Translations under genes and position numbers: made by a program
Source: Thraustochytrium sp. TN22
Taxonomy: Eukaryota > Sar > Bigyra > Thraustochytrida > Thraustochytriidae
Assembly: GCA_013306675.1 (NCBI GenBank)
Contig: JABLUY010000240.1
Location: 1-56,095 of the forward strand
Direction of reading: 5' to 3'
DNA length: 56,095 nt
Shown here: positions 26,419-36,283 of the stretch, in pieces
Layout of the letters: each line of letters opens with the position of its first letter
Position numbering within the stretch: position 1 is the stretch's first letter
The notes under the pieces: generated by a model
What the model saw: only the letters and a program-made list of their open reading frames with translations
What the model was told of the DNA's origin: nothing
The model's database searches: none

Positions 26419-27334
26419 GGAGGAGGAGGAGGAGGGTGGCAAGGAGGAGGGTGGCGAGGAGGAGGAGGAGGAGGAGGAGGAAGAGGAGGAGGAGGAGGAG
26501 GAAGGTGCCCCGTCCACGGGCCTCGAGTCCCTGCGGGCGTACGACTCGCTGCTGCCGAGCCTGGATGTGTACCCGGGCAGCGACACGACGCTGCGCGTGC
26601 AGGTCAAGGGCAAGTTCAAGGTCCGCCTGTGCCCGGATAAGGACCAGGCGTGGCTGGTGGGCACGCTGACCGGCCTGGAGCCGAACGCCTCGGGCGGTAT
26701 CCACGTGCACGACGGCAGCCGGTGCGAGGCGGCCGGCCCGCACTACTGGGAGGGCGCCGACACGCCGGACCCGTGGGCCTCGACCAGGTGGGAGTCCAAC
26801 AGCAAGGGCGTGGCCAAGATCAAGCTCATGACTGCCTCGCCGTACACCCGCCTGGAGCAGCTCACCACGCATGGCCGCACCGTCGTGGTGCACGCGTCCG
26901 ACGGCGCTCGTGTTGCCTGCGGCACGCTCGAGCCCATCTCCAAGAAGGTCATGCTGCAGGGCGACATCATGCCGCTCGAGGATTCTGACTCCAGCATCAT
27001 CGGCTACGGCACTGTCGGTTACCGTAAGGGCCACGTCTACCTCTACTCGTGGGCCGGCAACCTTGAATGCCATGAGGCCGAGCAGGCCTACGTCGTCGTG
27101 CACAAGAGCGACACCTGCGACGACATTCCGACGCTCGAGGACGCCACGGCCAACGGCAGTGCGCTGCCCTATGTGATCGCCGTCACCGAGCAGGCTGGCA
27201 ACGTTCTGGCGCGCACCCATGTCTACCTAGAGGAGGCCACGGCGAAGGTGCCCTCTGAGATCGCCCCGCTTGCGCTCGTGTACTACAGCACCAACGGCAC
27301 TGCTGTCGGCTGCGGCGTTCTTACCCCGCCGTAG
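26054..27334 (+). CDS. Secreted Cu-only superoxide dismutase-like protein with two SOD-like domains
   Basis: The 426-residue product has a signal peptide (residues 1-18) and an acidic Glu tract (about 110-150). The first Cu/Zn-SOD-like domain (about 179-297) keeps the four copper histidines: HVH (H217, H219), GPHYW (H230) and VVVHA (H280). It also keeps the disulfide cysteines (RCEAAG and ARVACG) and the arginine before the last cysteine. The zinc ligands are missing and the electrostatic loop is cut to a few residues. That is the pattern of Cu-only SODs such as fungal SOD5 and of Cu-only SOD-repeat proteins. A second domain (about 310-426) ends with a similar strand (GTAVGCGVL) but lacks the copper histidines. 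Likely role: extracellular superoxide removal or signalling. Confidence 0.75.
26381..26504 (+). repeat. (GAG)n tract encoding poly-glutamate
   Basis: An interrupted GAG/GAA trinucleotide repeat encodes about 40 mostly Glu residues with a GGKEEGG interruption, inside the linker before the first SOD-like domain. Length is probably polymorphic. Confidence 0.9.
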
Positions 27335-28631
27335 ATGGGTGCAGAAGAGCGATGCTTTGAGGCCAGCAAGATCAAGATTGCGACGCCCAAATTACCAACA
27401 AGAAACCACAAGGAGTACACCATGAACGCTCCGCAGAAGATTGTCCCTTTTTTTTCCCTTTTTCTTTTTGGCTCTGACGGGCTTTTTTTTTCCTCAGGCT
27501 GAGACCCGGCTTGCGAGCGAGAGTTCGAGCATTTTGCAAGCGAGGATTCGAGCATTTTGCGAGCGAGAATTCGAGTCGAATTCGAGCAATTTGCGAACGA
27601 GCGAGCTTCTGCGAGTGAGAGTTTGAGCGTTTGTAAGCACCTGCGAGCGTTTGCCAGCGAGCTCAAGCTTTGCGAGCAAAACCTTGCGAGGTTTAGCGAA
27701 GTCGATGAGTCCTGTGAGCTTGAGCTTTGCGAGCTTGTGGAACAGAAATACGTTTGCCCCCCGCTCCCGCCCTCTCCAAAGAAAATAGAAAGCAGCGTTT
27801 CGCCATACACCTGCCGCTGTGCCATAGTTGGTGCTGCCTTGGTAGGTGACCCGAATTCTTACTTGAGAAACTTTGGCTTGACCTTGATGCTCCTCACAGA
27901 TCTGGTCAAGTGCCCTCGTTAGTCTCAGAGTCTCGAGCAATAACCTCTCCGAAAACCAAGTCACCTTTTCGATGATTTCTTCCAGACTATTCGTCCCGGA
28001 CGCCGCTCGCGAGGTCGGAACTCGCTGCGCCCAGCAGCCGCCCTCCCGTTGCCTCCCGCACGAAGGGCAAGCACCCGCCCTCCCCGCAGGTCGACGGGTT
28101 CCCTCTCATTGAGCCGTTGGGGACAGGCGCGGCCAGGCCGTGCCGGGAGGCCTGGCGTCGAGGCCGATCCAAGCCAAGTAAGTCATTGCGATGGCACGCA
28201 ACAATGCTGGCGTGGGACCAGGAAGGAGATGAGCAAGGAAAGCCTCGCGGGGCAAGACGCCAAGTGGGTAGGAAATCTCACTCGCTCCGCTCGACTCCGC
28301 GGCGCATGGCGAGCCAGGCTTCTCAGGACCGCTTGCGGATGGCACTTGGACACTAACCAGCTTGAAATGAAAGTTGACGACTGGACCGTTCCGTTTCAGC
28401 AAGGTGAGCGGCGCGACGCGGAGCAAAGGACACGCTAGTCTTGTCGCGGGCTAACTGTAGAGGGCAAGCGTTGCTAAGGATCAAGTGTGCTGGGTCGTAA
28501 GCTGGTGGCGTGTCGAGTCCTGCCGTGTGCTGAGGCCTTCGGAGCGGGCAGATCAGACCCGGTCGCGAGCGGGCGGGCACGTGAGCGGGAGGGCACGTGA
28601 GCGCGCGAGCGAGCGAGCGAGGGAGGGCACG
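27335..28631. other. Intergenic region with degenerate GAGCATTTTGCGAGC repeats
   Basis: No gene supported. T-rich tracts at about 27448-27495 follow the SOD-like gene and may mark its 3' end. From 27500 to 27720 imperfect copies of a unit of roughly 20-25 bases (TTCGAGCATTTTGCGAGCGAG and variants) are arranged head to tail. The remainder, to the RING gene, shows no domain in any frame. Confidence 0.55.
27500..27720. repeat. Degenerate short tandem repeats (GCGAGCGAGAATTCGAG type)
   Basis: Repeated GCGAGCGAG, TTCGAGCA and TTTGCGAGC words occur at irregular 20-30 base spacing. They give misleading open frames on both strands. Confidence 0.7.
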
Positions 28632-29342
28632 ATGTTTGATAGCGGGCGACTCTTCTCGGACGACGAAGACCACCCATGGGCACGGCGGCGGCAGCGACCG
28701 CCGGGCGAAAACTACTCGGACGCGGACGATGAGGACGATGAGGACGACCTGCTACAGCGGCTGCGATACAACCAGGAGTATGAGGACATTGACGGGGCCG
28801 AGAGCGATGCGCTGGAGCAGGACGCGGGCGAGTCGGCGTCAGCGCGACAAGGGCGTGACGAGGCGCTGGCACTGTATCTTGAAGACGAAGTGCGGCGCAC
28901 GGACTACCTGGCGCTGGCACGCGACCATGCAGCGCGCGCCGTGTACACGCGGGACCTCTCAAGCAGGACCTTTAACTTGGACAGGATACTCTGCTGCCTG
29001 TGCTCGAGCGAGGACAAGCCGTGCACCAAGGTTTTCTTCCCGTGTGACCACCTGTGCGTGTGCGACTCGTGCATCCGCGAGCACCGCATTGGGCCATGGA
29101 AGCGAGCGCAGCCGGGCGCGTGGAAGTCCGCCTGGCACGCATGCCCGCTGTGCATGCAGGAGATTGAGCACATGCGCGAGTACCGCGACGGCATGGAGCT
29201 GGAGGACCACTGGGAGTACGTGAACGCAGTCAAGCCTTCGCTGCCGCCAGGCTTCCGCAAGCGCTTCAAGACGTCGGCGCGCAAGCTAGAGCGCGATGCC
29301 ACGAATCCTACTTTGCGTTCGGACTCGTGCGTGCTGCAGTGA
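28632..29342 (+). CDS. RING-type zinc finger protein
   Basis: A 236-residue protein and probable E3 ubiquitin ligase. The N-terminal 90 residues are acidic and disordered (Asp/Glu-rich). From about residue 118 there is a RING-like cysteine pattern: CCLC, then 13 residues to the CDHLCVCDSC block, and finally CPLC followed by a short helix. This fits an HC-type RING of the kind that ends in CPLC. Conserved features beyond the finger are not recognisable, so the substrate is unknown. I chose the ATG at 28632, since the upstream in-frame sequence is Arg/Glu-rich leader made from a GCGA repeat. The gene is convergent with the MED15-like gene, about 390 bases away. Confidence 0.7.
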   Translation: MFDSGRLFSDDEDHPWARRRQRPPGENYSDADDEDDEDDLLQRLRYNQEYEDIDGAESDALEQDAGESASARQGRDEALALYLEDEVRRTDYLALARDHAARAVYTRDLSSRTFNLDRILCCLCSSEDKPCTKVFFPCDHLCVCDSCIREHRIGPWKRAQPGAWKSAWHACPLCMQEIEHMREYRDGMELEDHWEYVNAVKPSLPPGFRKRFKTSARKLERDATNPTLRSDSCVLQ

Positions 29343-29733
29343 GAGCAGGACGCGCATACCCTTTACTTGAGGCCGACGGCACATGTACATTAGACCTTGA
29401 GAACGCAGCGCTGATTTGTTACGAAAAGAAATTACAGTCTGGTGCATACGCGTCCCCGGCCCACGCGGCGCCACGCCGCCGGCCGCGCAAGGGCTGGGGC
29501 GTGTTGCCACCGACGTGTGCAGTCGTCGAAATGTGCAGCAGTCAGGTAGATATCTGGAGGCAGGGACCCAACAAGCTCGGCTCGGCTCGGCTAAGTTCAG
29601 CTTGGCCAGGCCGCCTCACGGTTCCATGAACTTCCATCCCATCCGCCCCTCTCTGGCCCCCAGCTTCTTGCGAAAGGATGGCGGCTCTGTCTTTCCATGT
29701 GTCTGGTGTTTTGGCTTGCTCGGTCGAGGCGGG
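29343..29733. other. Convergent spacer
   Basis: Between the 3' ends of the RING and MED15-like genes. No gene or strong motif seen. Confidence 0.5.
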
Positions 29734-29982
29734 TTACTCCAAGCCGTTCTGAAAAATTTGCAGTAAGTACTCCTCTGCCGGGCCCTCCTCGTCGAAGGAA
29801 TCATCGGGAGGGTATGCGCGCGGATGCAGGTCGGAGACTGAGTCGGAGCTTGCGCGGCGGGACCGCCCCCCCACGTTTGTTTGTGCCTGTGACGCGTCGG
29901 TCTGTGGCTCGACGCCAAGCATGTGCGACAGGCGGCGTACTTTAGTGGAACCCTGGTTCTGCGCGCCCGCGGCAAGCCCGTC

Positions 29983-30027
<45 letters not shown>

Positions 30028-31218
30028 TTGCAACTGCTGCAACTGCTGCTGCTGCTGAAGCTGCAGCATGTGTGCGGCGGCAGGATCCGGCTTCATGCCC
30101 TGGTTCCGCGCTTGCTGGAGCTGCTGCTGCTGCTGGAGCTGATGAGCGTTCGCCTGATGCTGCATGTTGGAGAGAAGCGGCTGCGACGAGTATTGCATGC
30201 CGAGCTGGGGGCTGCCGGCACCATAGAGGTCCATGTACGAGGAAGAAAAGCCATGTTCGTCAGGCCCGCCATACATCGCGTAGCCACCTTGGTATCCCGA
30301 GGCGGCAAAGGGCTCGAAGGCGCTCTGCCCCGGGTGACCGGGCCCACCTCCGGGACCGAGGTCGCCGCCGAGCGATTGAAGCACGGACGCGTCCAGGGGC
30401 CGGGCGACTGAGTAGAACGACGGTACGCCTTGCGAGCCATCGTGCTGTTGCAGCTGCTGCTGCTGTTGGCTTGAATATTGCGAGTACATGCTCGGGTAGG
30501 TCCCCAGCGGGTGTGAGTGTTGCAGGTGTTGCTGTTGTGCGAAGCTCTGTGCAAACTGTTGTTGCTGCTGGGAGGGAGACGGAGATAACGAGTTGGAGGA
30601 CGATGACGATGAAGACGACGACGACGACGACGAAGAAGAAGAAGAAGAAGAAGCTCCCAGCGGCGCCTGTTGAGGCCTGAGATCCGCCCCGAAGTAGGCC
30701 CCGGCCCCGGGCGGGCTCGAAGACGAAGCGACCGGGCCCGCGGTGGAGGAGCTGGAGTTAGAGCTGCCCGCGCTCGTCGTTCTGTGGGTGCCGTTGCCGT
30801 TGCCGCTGTCGTCATTGTTGTTGTTGTTGTTGCTTTTGGTTTTCCCTTTCTGGGCCCGAGCCCTTCTGGTGCCGTCGCCCCCCGATCTTGTGCCACCCCT
30901 AGCGGAGGGCGAGACGATGGGGGGGTCACCGCCACCCCTGCCGCTGCCCTTCTTTTTGGCCTGCGTGACCAGCACGCGATGCAGCAGCATGAAGAAGCGC
31001 GTGTCCACCGTGTATTCCTCCATGGTGTCCGCCGTCGCATAGCACTTCAACTCAATGGCGCGCACCATGCGCTTCTGCTGCTCCGTGGTAATCTGCGCTT
31101 TGTCCTGCATCCGCGTCCTGAGGATGTTCACCAGCAGCTCCACGCGGCGCTGGCGCAGCTCCATGTCGCGATCCGAGTCCTGCCAGTCCTCCTTCCCCGC
31201 CATCCTCGCCGCGCCCAT
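29734..31218 (-). CDS. MED15: KIX-domain, glutamine-rich protein, probable Mediator tail subunit MED15
   Basis: A 494-residue protein. Residues 10-85 form a three-helix KIX-like domain: DWQDSD, the RQRRVELLVNILRTRM helix, then a long helix containing AIELKCYATADTMEEY. That spacing resembles the KIX domain of plant and fungal MED15, which binds transcription activators. The rest is low complexity, with Gly/Ser/Asn-rich, poly-Ser and several poly-Gln blocks, the longest about 17 Gln near the C terminus. KIX plus poly-Gln is the usual MED15 layout. The conserved C-terminal MED15 domain is not recognisable, so assignment rests on the N terminus and composition. I start at the ATG at 31218 (or 31203, five codons later); the upstream open sequence is translated GC repeat. 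Symbol tentative. Confidence 0.65.
29984..30024 (-). repeat. (CAG)n tract encoding poly-glutamine
   Basis: Pure CTG on the plus strand, read as CAG in the MED15-like gene, followed by CAA-interrupted Gln blocks. A poly-Ser tract of mixed codons lies at about 30600-30655. Confidence 0.95.
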
Positions 31219-33091
31219 GCAGCACCACCAGCCCGCGCTCTCGCCAGGCCTTCCCTCCCCTCCCCTCCCCTTCCCTCGCCCTGCCCCGCCCGCGCGCGCG
31301 CCGCCGCCAGCCGCGCGCCGCGCGCCAGCCGCGCCCCGCGCTGCGCTGTGCCGCGCTGTGCCGCGCCGCGCCCCGATCCCCAATCCCGCGCCGCGCGGCC
31401 CGCGCCCGCGCGCCCGCGCGCGCGAGCCGAGCCGGCCAGCGGCCAGGGGGCGCCGGCGGCCGCGCGCGCCGCCGCCGCGCCCGCCGCCGCCGCCGCGCCG
31501 CGCGCCGCGCGCGGCCGCCGCCGCGCGCGCCGCCGCCGCCGCGCCGAGCGAAACAGTCTTTGCTTTGGGTCGGCCGGGGCGGGCCGCCGCCGCGCCGCGG
31601 CGTGCGGCCCTGCCACGGGTCGCCGCCGGGGGCGCGCTGGCCGCGCTGGCCTCGCCTCGCCTCGCCTCGCCTCGCTCGCCTCGCCTCGCCGCGCCGCGCC
31701 CGCCGCGCCGCGCTGCGCGCGCCGCACCCGGCCGGCGCGGCGCGGCGCGGCGCCGCGCGCCGGCAGCGGCGGCGAGCCGCGCGGGCGGGCCGGCCGCGCG
31801 GGCCGCGCCGCGCGGGGCGCGATTTTCCACGGGGGCAGGCGGCGAGATCTAGCGCGCGCGCACGCGCGCGCACGCGGGAACAGGCGGGTGCAGGCAGCGG
31901 CCGCCCGCGCGGGGACCGGGTGTGCGGGGGAGAGACTGCGGCGAGCCCCCCGACCCGCGCGGCGGCCTCAGGCTGGCAGCGCAGGACCCGATCATCAGGC
32001 GCGCGCGAGTAGCGCGGCGGCGGCGGCGCGCGCGCTCGGCGGGCGGCGGGCGGCGGGGCGGCGCGCGCCGACAAGCGCCCCGCCCCGCCCCGCCCGCCCC
32101 CGCCCGGCGGCGGCGCTGCGGGAAGCCGCGGGAGTCCAGCGCACGCACGCCGGCGGGGAGGGGAGGCTCGAGGCCGAGTCCAGGTCGAGCGAGGAGGAGG
32201 AGGAGGAGGAGGTGGAGCTTGCCTAGCGAGCGAGCGGGCGGGCGGGCGGGCGGGCGGGCGTGCCTGCGTCGTCTGCGTCAAGAGGCTGTCGTTCGGGCAA
32301 GGCGAGCGAATCGGAAGGCAAGGATGACAACGAGCGAGCGAGCGAGCGAGCGAGCGAGCGAGCTGAGCGAGGCTCACTCGCAGACGCTTCTTGAGAGCGG
32401 CGTCGTCACGGTCGCATCCTGGCAGCCTGCTGAGGCGGCGAGGCTGCGACAGCGATGACGAACGCTTGCAGTGTTTACAGCTAACGCGGGCAAAGGCAGG
32501 CACTCGGTGGCGGACCATGCCGCATGTGTGCGCGCAGCTTGAAGCGCCGCCGAGGCTGAAAGTCAGCCAGCCAGCCAGCCAGCCAGCCAGCGACACGGCC
32601 GCGGCCGCCGCGAGCCTGCAGCGAGACCGGCACCACTGCAGTGGCCATGGTGGCTGGCAGGCCGCCAATCTCTTGAAGTCAGACTCGATTTTGCGCTGCT
32701 TACAAGTCGGATCTCTTCCCCCCTCGCAATGTCTTCATCGCGAGTGCCTCCTCGCCTCGCTCGCTCGGGCTCGGCCGGGAGAGCCGTCGCGCGCGTGGCT
32801 CAGTCCAACCTCGTGCCGTGCAGCCAGGCAGCCTGGCGAGAGCGCAAGCCGAGCGCGTGGGCTCCTGCGCGCCCCCTTCCCTGCAGTGCGCCCAGCCTGA
32901 GCGCAGACGCTGCGCGCCAGCGGCCAGCAGCCTGGCACCGTGACTTGAGCCTCGAGGCGCGCTTGTGGAGCTTCCGGTTGCCGCAATCCGGCACTCGAAA
33001 TGTGGGCGGAGAAGCCGGGAGAACCCGGCCATCGGCCCCTGAACCTCTCGTGGCGTCAGTGAGAGACACTTGAGTTGTTTACAGCTTAGTA
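31219..33091. other. CpG-rich intergenic region
   Basis: About 1.9 kb with extreme GC content near 31260-32120 and no domain in any frame. It contains CTCGC pentamers (about 31656-31692), (GGCG)n at 32233-32260, (GCGA)n at 32331-32363 and (AGCC)n at 32563-32591. The part next to 31219 is likely the promoter and leader of the MED15-like gene. Confidence 0.55.
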
Positions 33092-35656
33092 CTAGCCTAG
33101 GCTACCGCGGCCTTGTTCGACGTTGCTCCTTGTCTTCGCGGCGCTGGAGCGGCGACCTGGCGTGGCGCCGAGACTCGCGCGCGCGAAGCGCGCCAGCCTC
33201 GAGCTGCGGCGGGGCCCCTGCGCAGCCGACGACACGTCGTCGGCGCCCTCGACGACGACGTCGTCGTCCCCGACGACATCTTGATGAAGAAGGCCGCCCT
33301 CGTCCGCGACGCCATCGTCTTCATCAACGCATCGTACGAGACGGTCCCGGAGCTCGTGGGGCGCGAGAACGGTGCCAAGATCATAGACGCGGCCGGAGGA
33401 GATCCAGGCGTCGAGGAGCTGCGCGAACTCGTACGGGTCGTCGCCGAGACCGAGACCACGCAGGAGCACTGGGCGCCGCACGGGGTCGCCAAGAAGGTCG
33501 CGCGCGTCGCGCAGGCGGCGGCGCGAGAGGCGCACGGCGGGCAGCGCGTCAAAGTGCAGCGCTTCGGCGGCCTCGAGCCGCAGCTGGCGCTGCCACTCGG
33601 GCCAGGCGGCGAGCCAGGCGTGAAACTGGTCCTCGGGAAGCGCCAAAAGGCGGTCGCGCAGACTGGCAACCAGGGCCGGGTCGACGCCGCTGAGGCGGCG
33701 AAAGTGAAAGTCCTGCACGATGACCGGGAGGTCGAGGTCGTCCTTGAGCTGGCGCTGCAGGTCAAGGAAGACGGAGACGTCATCGCGCGTCGGGTCGGCG
33801 CGCACGAGGTCCAGTGCGGCGTCCTGCACGAGGCCGAGACGCATCAGGCGACGGCCGATCGCCTGCAGCGAGGCGCGGTCGCCGCGCGCCGCCACGACGA
33901 GCGCGAGCGCGTGCAGCTCCGAAAGCGCCCAGGCGGGCTTGTCGTGGCAGGCGTTGACGGCGTCGGTCATGCGCAGGAGCACGGCCTGCGCCGAGTCGCT
34001 GCGCGGGTCGTCCGCGACGATGGCGAGCGCCTCGTGCAGGCGGGCGCGCACAAGGTCCGGCGCCAGCTGGAAGTCCTTGGTGTGGCGCAACTTGTCCAAA
34101 AAGATGACCAGGCCGCGCTCATAGGCCGGGTCTGCGCGCAGCACAGCTCGCACGACGGCGGCCTCGCCGGGCGAGGCGGCCCAGAAGGCCACGGCGCGGT
34201 CGGCGTCCCAGAGCGGTGGGCCAGGCGCGAAGCCGTCGATGCCACCGTCGGCTTGCAGCGTGGGCGGCAGCGCGCGCAGGCGCGTGCAGCCGTAGAGGTC
34301 GACCACGCCGTCGACGCGGGCGAGCCCGGGCGGAAGCTCGACGAGCTCGGCGCAGAGGCGCAGCGAGAGGTCGCCGCGCACGCGGGTCCAGTCGTCCGGC
34401 AGGCGCAGCAGCGAGACACACTGCTCCAGCAGAATGGAGCCGCCGAAGCGCGCCCCGCGCTCCAGCGTGTGCAGCGCGTTGCAGTGCGCGAAGTTTGCGC
34501 GGCCGCCCACGCGGAGCGCGCCAACGCGCGCGAGCGCCGGGCAGGCAGCACACTCCAGGTCGCCTTCCACCGCGAGGTCGTCAGGGAGCTCGAGGAGCGA
34601 GGCGCAGTGGCCGAGCAGCAGGTCGCCGCGCAGTTGCAGGCCCGCCGGCAGCCGCGCCAAGCGCGCGCAGTGCGAGAGCTTGAGCGTCCATAGCACGTCG
34701 AGCCGCGGGCCGAGCGTGTGCAGCGCGGCGCAGCGACTGAGGTCCAGCTTGCCCACGGCCGCGCCCAGCGCATTGACCTCCTCTAGCTCCGCGTTGCCGG
34801 AGAGGTCGAGGCCGCCGCCGTCGCAGATGGCGACGCCGCCGGCCGGCAGTGCTCGCACGTCGCAGTTGCGCAGGCTCAGCGAGATGGCGTGCGGGTGCGA
34901 CGGCGGCCGCGCAAAGCCCACGCGCAGGCCTGCCGGCACCGCGCGCAGCGACCGGTTCTCGCTCACGTCCATGCGGCCGCCCACCTCGACGTCGTCCAGG
35001 CCTTCCAGCGCACACGCCGAGGCGTCCAGGTCCCCCTGCAGCCGCAGCCCGCGCAGCCTGCGCAGCGCGGCGCACTGGTACAGGCGCAGCGTGGCGCCGA
35101 GTCCCTGCCACCGCGCCGGCGTCGCGCCACCTAGTCCGCGCAGTTCTGCGAGGGAAGAGCACCCATGCAGCGAGACCCAGCCGTCCACCTGGACGTCGGC
35201 CGGCACGTCGACGAGCGCGCTGCAGCGGCCCAGGTTGGCCCAGCCCTGCACATGCAGACCGGCAGGCAGCGCAGGCAGCGACCTGCAGCGCAGGCAGTTC
35301 AGGTTGCCCGTCACAAGTTGCAGGCCGGCGCCGAGGCTGCGCAAGCCTGTGCAGGCCTCCAGCAGCAGGTCGCCCTGCACCTCGCGCACCTCGGGTGGCA
35401 GCGCCTGGTCCAGGTCCTCGAGGCCGCTCAGGTCCACGTGGCCGTGCAGCCTGCCACCCTCCAGCAGCTCTGCGCCGGCCGCCAGCAGGCGCTCCGCTGC
35501 GACGGAGCGCGCGTGCAGCGCCACGGCCCTCGCCTCCTCCTCATGAGGTGACAAGGAAGACTCGTCCTCCTTCGTCCACGCCAGGAGCGCCGCCGCCAGC
35601 GGCTCGTGCCGCCACGCACGCTTTAGGCTTGCGCGCGGTTGCGCGTCGTCGTCCAT
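33092..35656 (-). CDS. Leucine-rich repeat protein with NEL-type E3 ubiquitin ligase domain
   Basis: An 854-residue protein. Residues 70-470 are about 18-20 leucine-rich repeats of roughly 20 residues with the pattern L.L..C.SL..LP..L...G. Residues 500-700 match the NEL (novel E3 ligase) fold of bacterial effectors such as IpaH, SspH and SlrP: LRHTKDF, then a helix ending in NACHDKPAWAL with candidate catalytic Cys570 and Asp572 (C-x-D), the LMRLGLV segment, DDVSVFLDLQRQLKDDLDLP and FHAWLAAWPEWQRQL. NEL enzymes transfer ubiquitin through the cysteine, with the LRR binding substrate. The C-terminal 150 residues are a charged extension. I start at the ATG at 35656; upstream codons in frame lack ATG. 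No signal peptide. GC and codon use match the neighbours, so any transfer is old or from a GC-rich donor. Confidence 0.82.
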   Translation of the reverse strand: MDDDAQPRASLKRAWRHEPLAAALLAWTKEDESSLSPHEEEARAVALHARSVAAERLLAAGAELLEGGRLHGHVDLSGLEDLDQALPPEVREVQGDLLLEACTGLRSLGAGLQLVTGNLNCLRCRSLPALPAGLHVQGWANLGRCSALVDVPADVQVDGWVSLHGCSSLAELRGLGGATPARWQGLGATLRLYQCAALRRLRGLRLQGDLDASACALEGLDDVEVGGRMDVSENRSLRAVPAGLRVGFARPPSHPHAISLSLRNCDVRALPAGGVAICDGGGLDLSGNAELEEVNALGAAVGKLDLSRCAALHTLGPRLDVLWTLKLSHCARLARLPAGLQLRGDLLLGHCASLLELPDDLAVEGDLECAACPALARVGALRVGGRANFAHCNALHTLERGARFGGSILLEQCVSLLRLPDDWTRVRGDLSLRLCAELVELPPGLARVDGVVDLYGCTRLRALPPTLQADGGIDGFAPGPPLWDADRAVAFWAASPGEAAVVRAVLRADPAYERGLVIFLDKLRHTKDFQLAPDLVRARLHEALAIVADDPRSDSAQAVLLRMTDAVNACHDKPAWALSELHALALVVAARGDRASLQAIGRRLMRLGLVQDAALDLVRADPTRDDVSVFLDLQRQLKDDLDLPVIVQDFHFRRLSGVDPALVASLRDRLLALPEDQFHAWLAAWPEWQRQLRLEAAEALHFDALPAVRLSRRRLRDARDLLGDPVRRPVLLRGLGLGDDPYEFAQLLDAWISSGRVYDLGTVLAPHELRDRLVRCVDEDDGVADEGGLLHQDVVGDDDVVVEGADDVSSAAQGPRRSSRLARFARASLGATPGRRSSAAKTRSNVEQGRGSLG

Positions 35657-36283
35657 GATGCCGCCCAGCCTGATGTGAGCGAGGTTTGCGCTCGAGCCCT
35701 CGAAGCGCTTCAACTTCGGCTGCTGACAGCTGTGCGTGCGAGGGTACTGGAACCTTGGAACCACCAGTCATAGGCCTAGCACGGCCTACCATAAAGCCTA
35801 CAAGGGCCTACAAGGGCAACATGGTGGTGGTGATTAATTTTACAGTTAGTTTGCACGTGCGGCGCAGTGTGGGGCGGGGCGGGACACGAGAATCCACCTT
35901 GCAGCTTGCTTATGATGCTTATCGATGGTTATCGATCGCCGGGGATCGTCGACAAGTCGAGTCCAAGGTGCTTGCAGTGGACAAGACTCATCTTTATCGC
36001 AGCGAGCGATCATGGCGGGCGATCCAGCGGTCGAGCGATCGAACGATCAAGCGATCAAGCGATCATGCGATCAAGCGATCGAGCTTCTTGTGCATTTTTG
36101 CGCAGCATCTATCATGCGCACGCACCAACTTTTTTGTTTGCGCTTACAACAATGGAAATCAAAACAGTCGTCGTCAAGATACGTGTGGATAAAGAGTGTG
36201 ACTACTACCGTAAAGCAGCGCAGCGCAGGGACTAAGAGGGAGAGGGCAAGCAAGCATGGAGACTTGCTGACACGAAAGGGAAT
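35657..36283. other. Spacer with GATC-rich repeats
   Basis: Between the start of the NEL gene and the 3' end of PEPCK. No gene seen. AT content is higher than average, and the GATC-rich repeat listed separately lies inside. Confidence 0.55.
36004..36083. repeat. GCGATCAA-type tandem repeats
   Basis: About nine GATC words in 80 bases, arranged as 8-10 base units (GCGATCAA, GCGATCGA, GCGATCAT). Confidence 0.85.

Noticed and set aside
27283-27964. Minus- and plus-strand frames across 27.3-27.9 kb
   Set aside because: Both are generated by the degenerate GCGAGCGAG repeats; no domain and no plausible start.
33113-34693. 526-codon plus-strand frame opposite the NEL gene
   Set aside because: Antisense shadow; the minus strand shows LRR repeats and a catalytic NEL motif.
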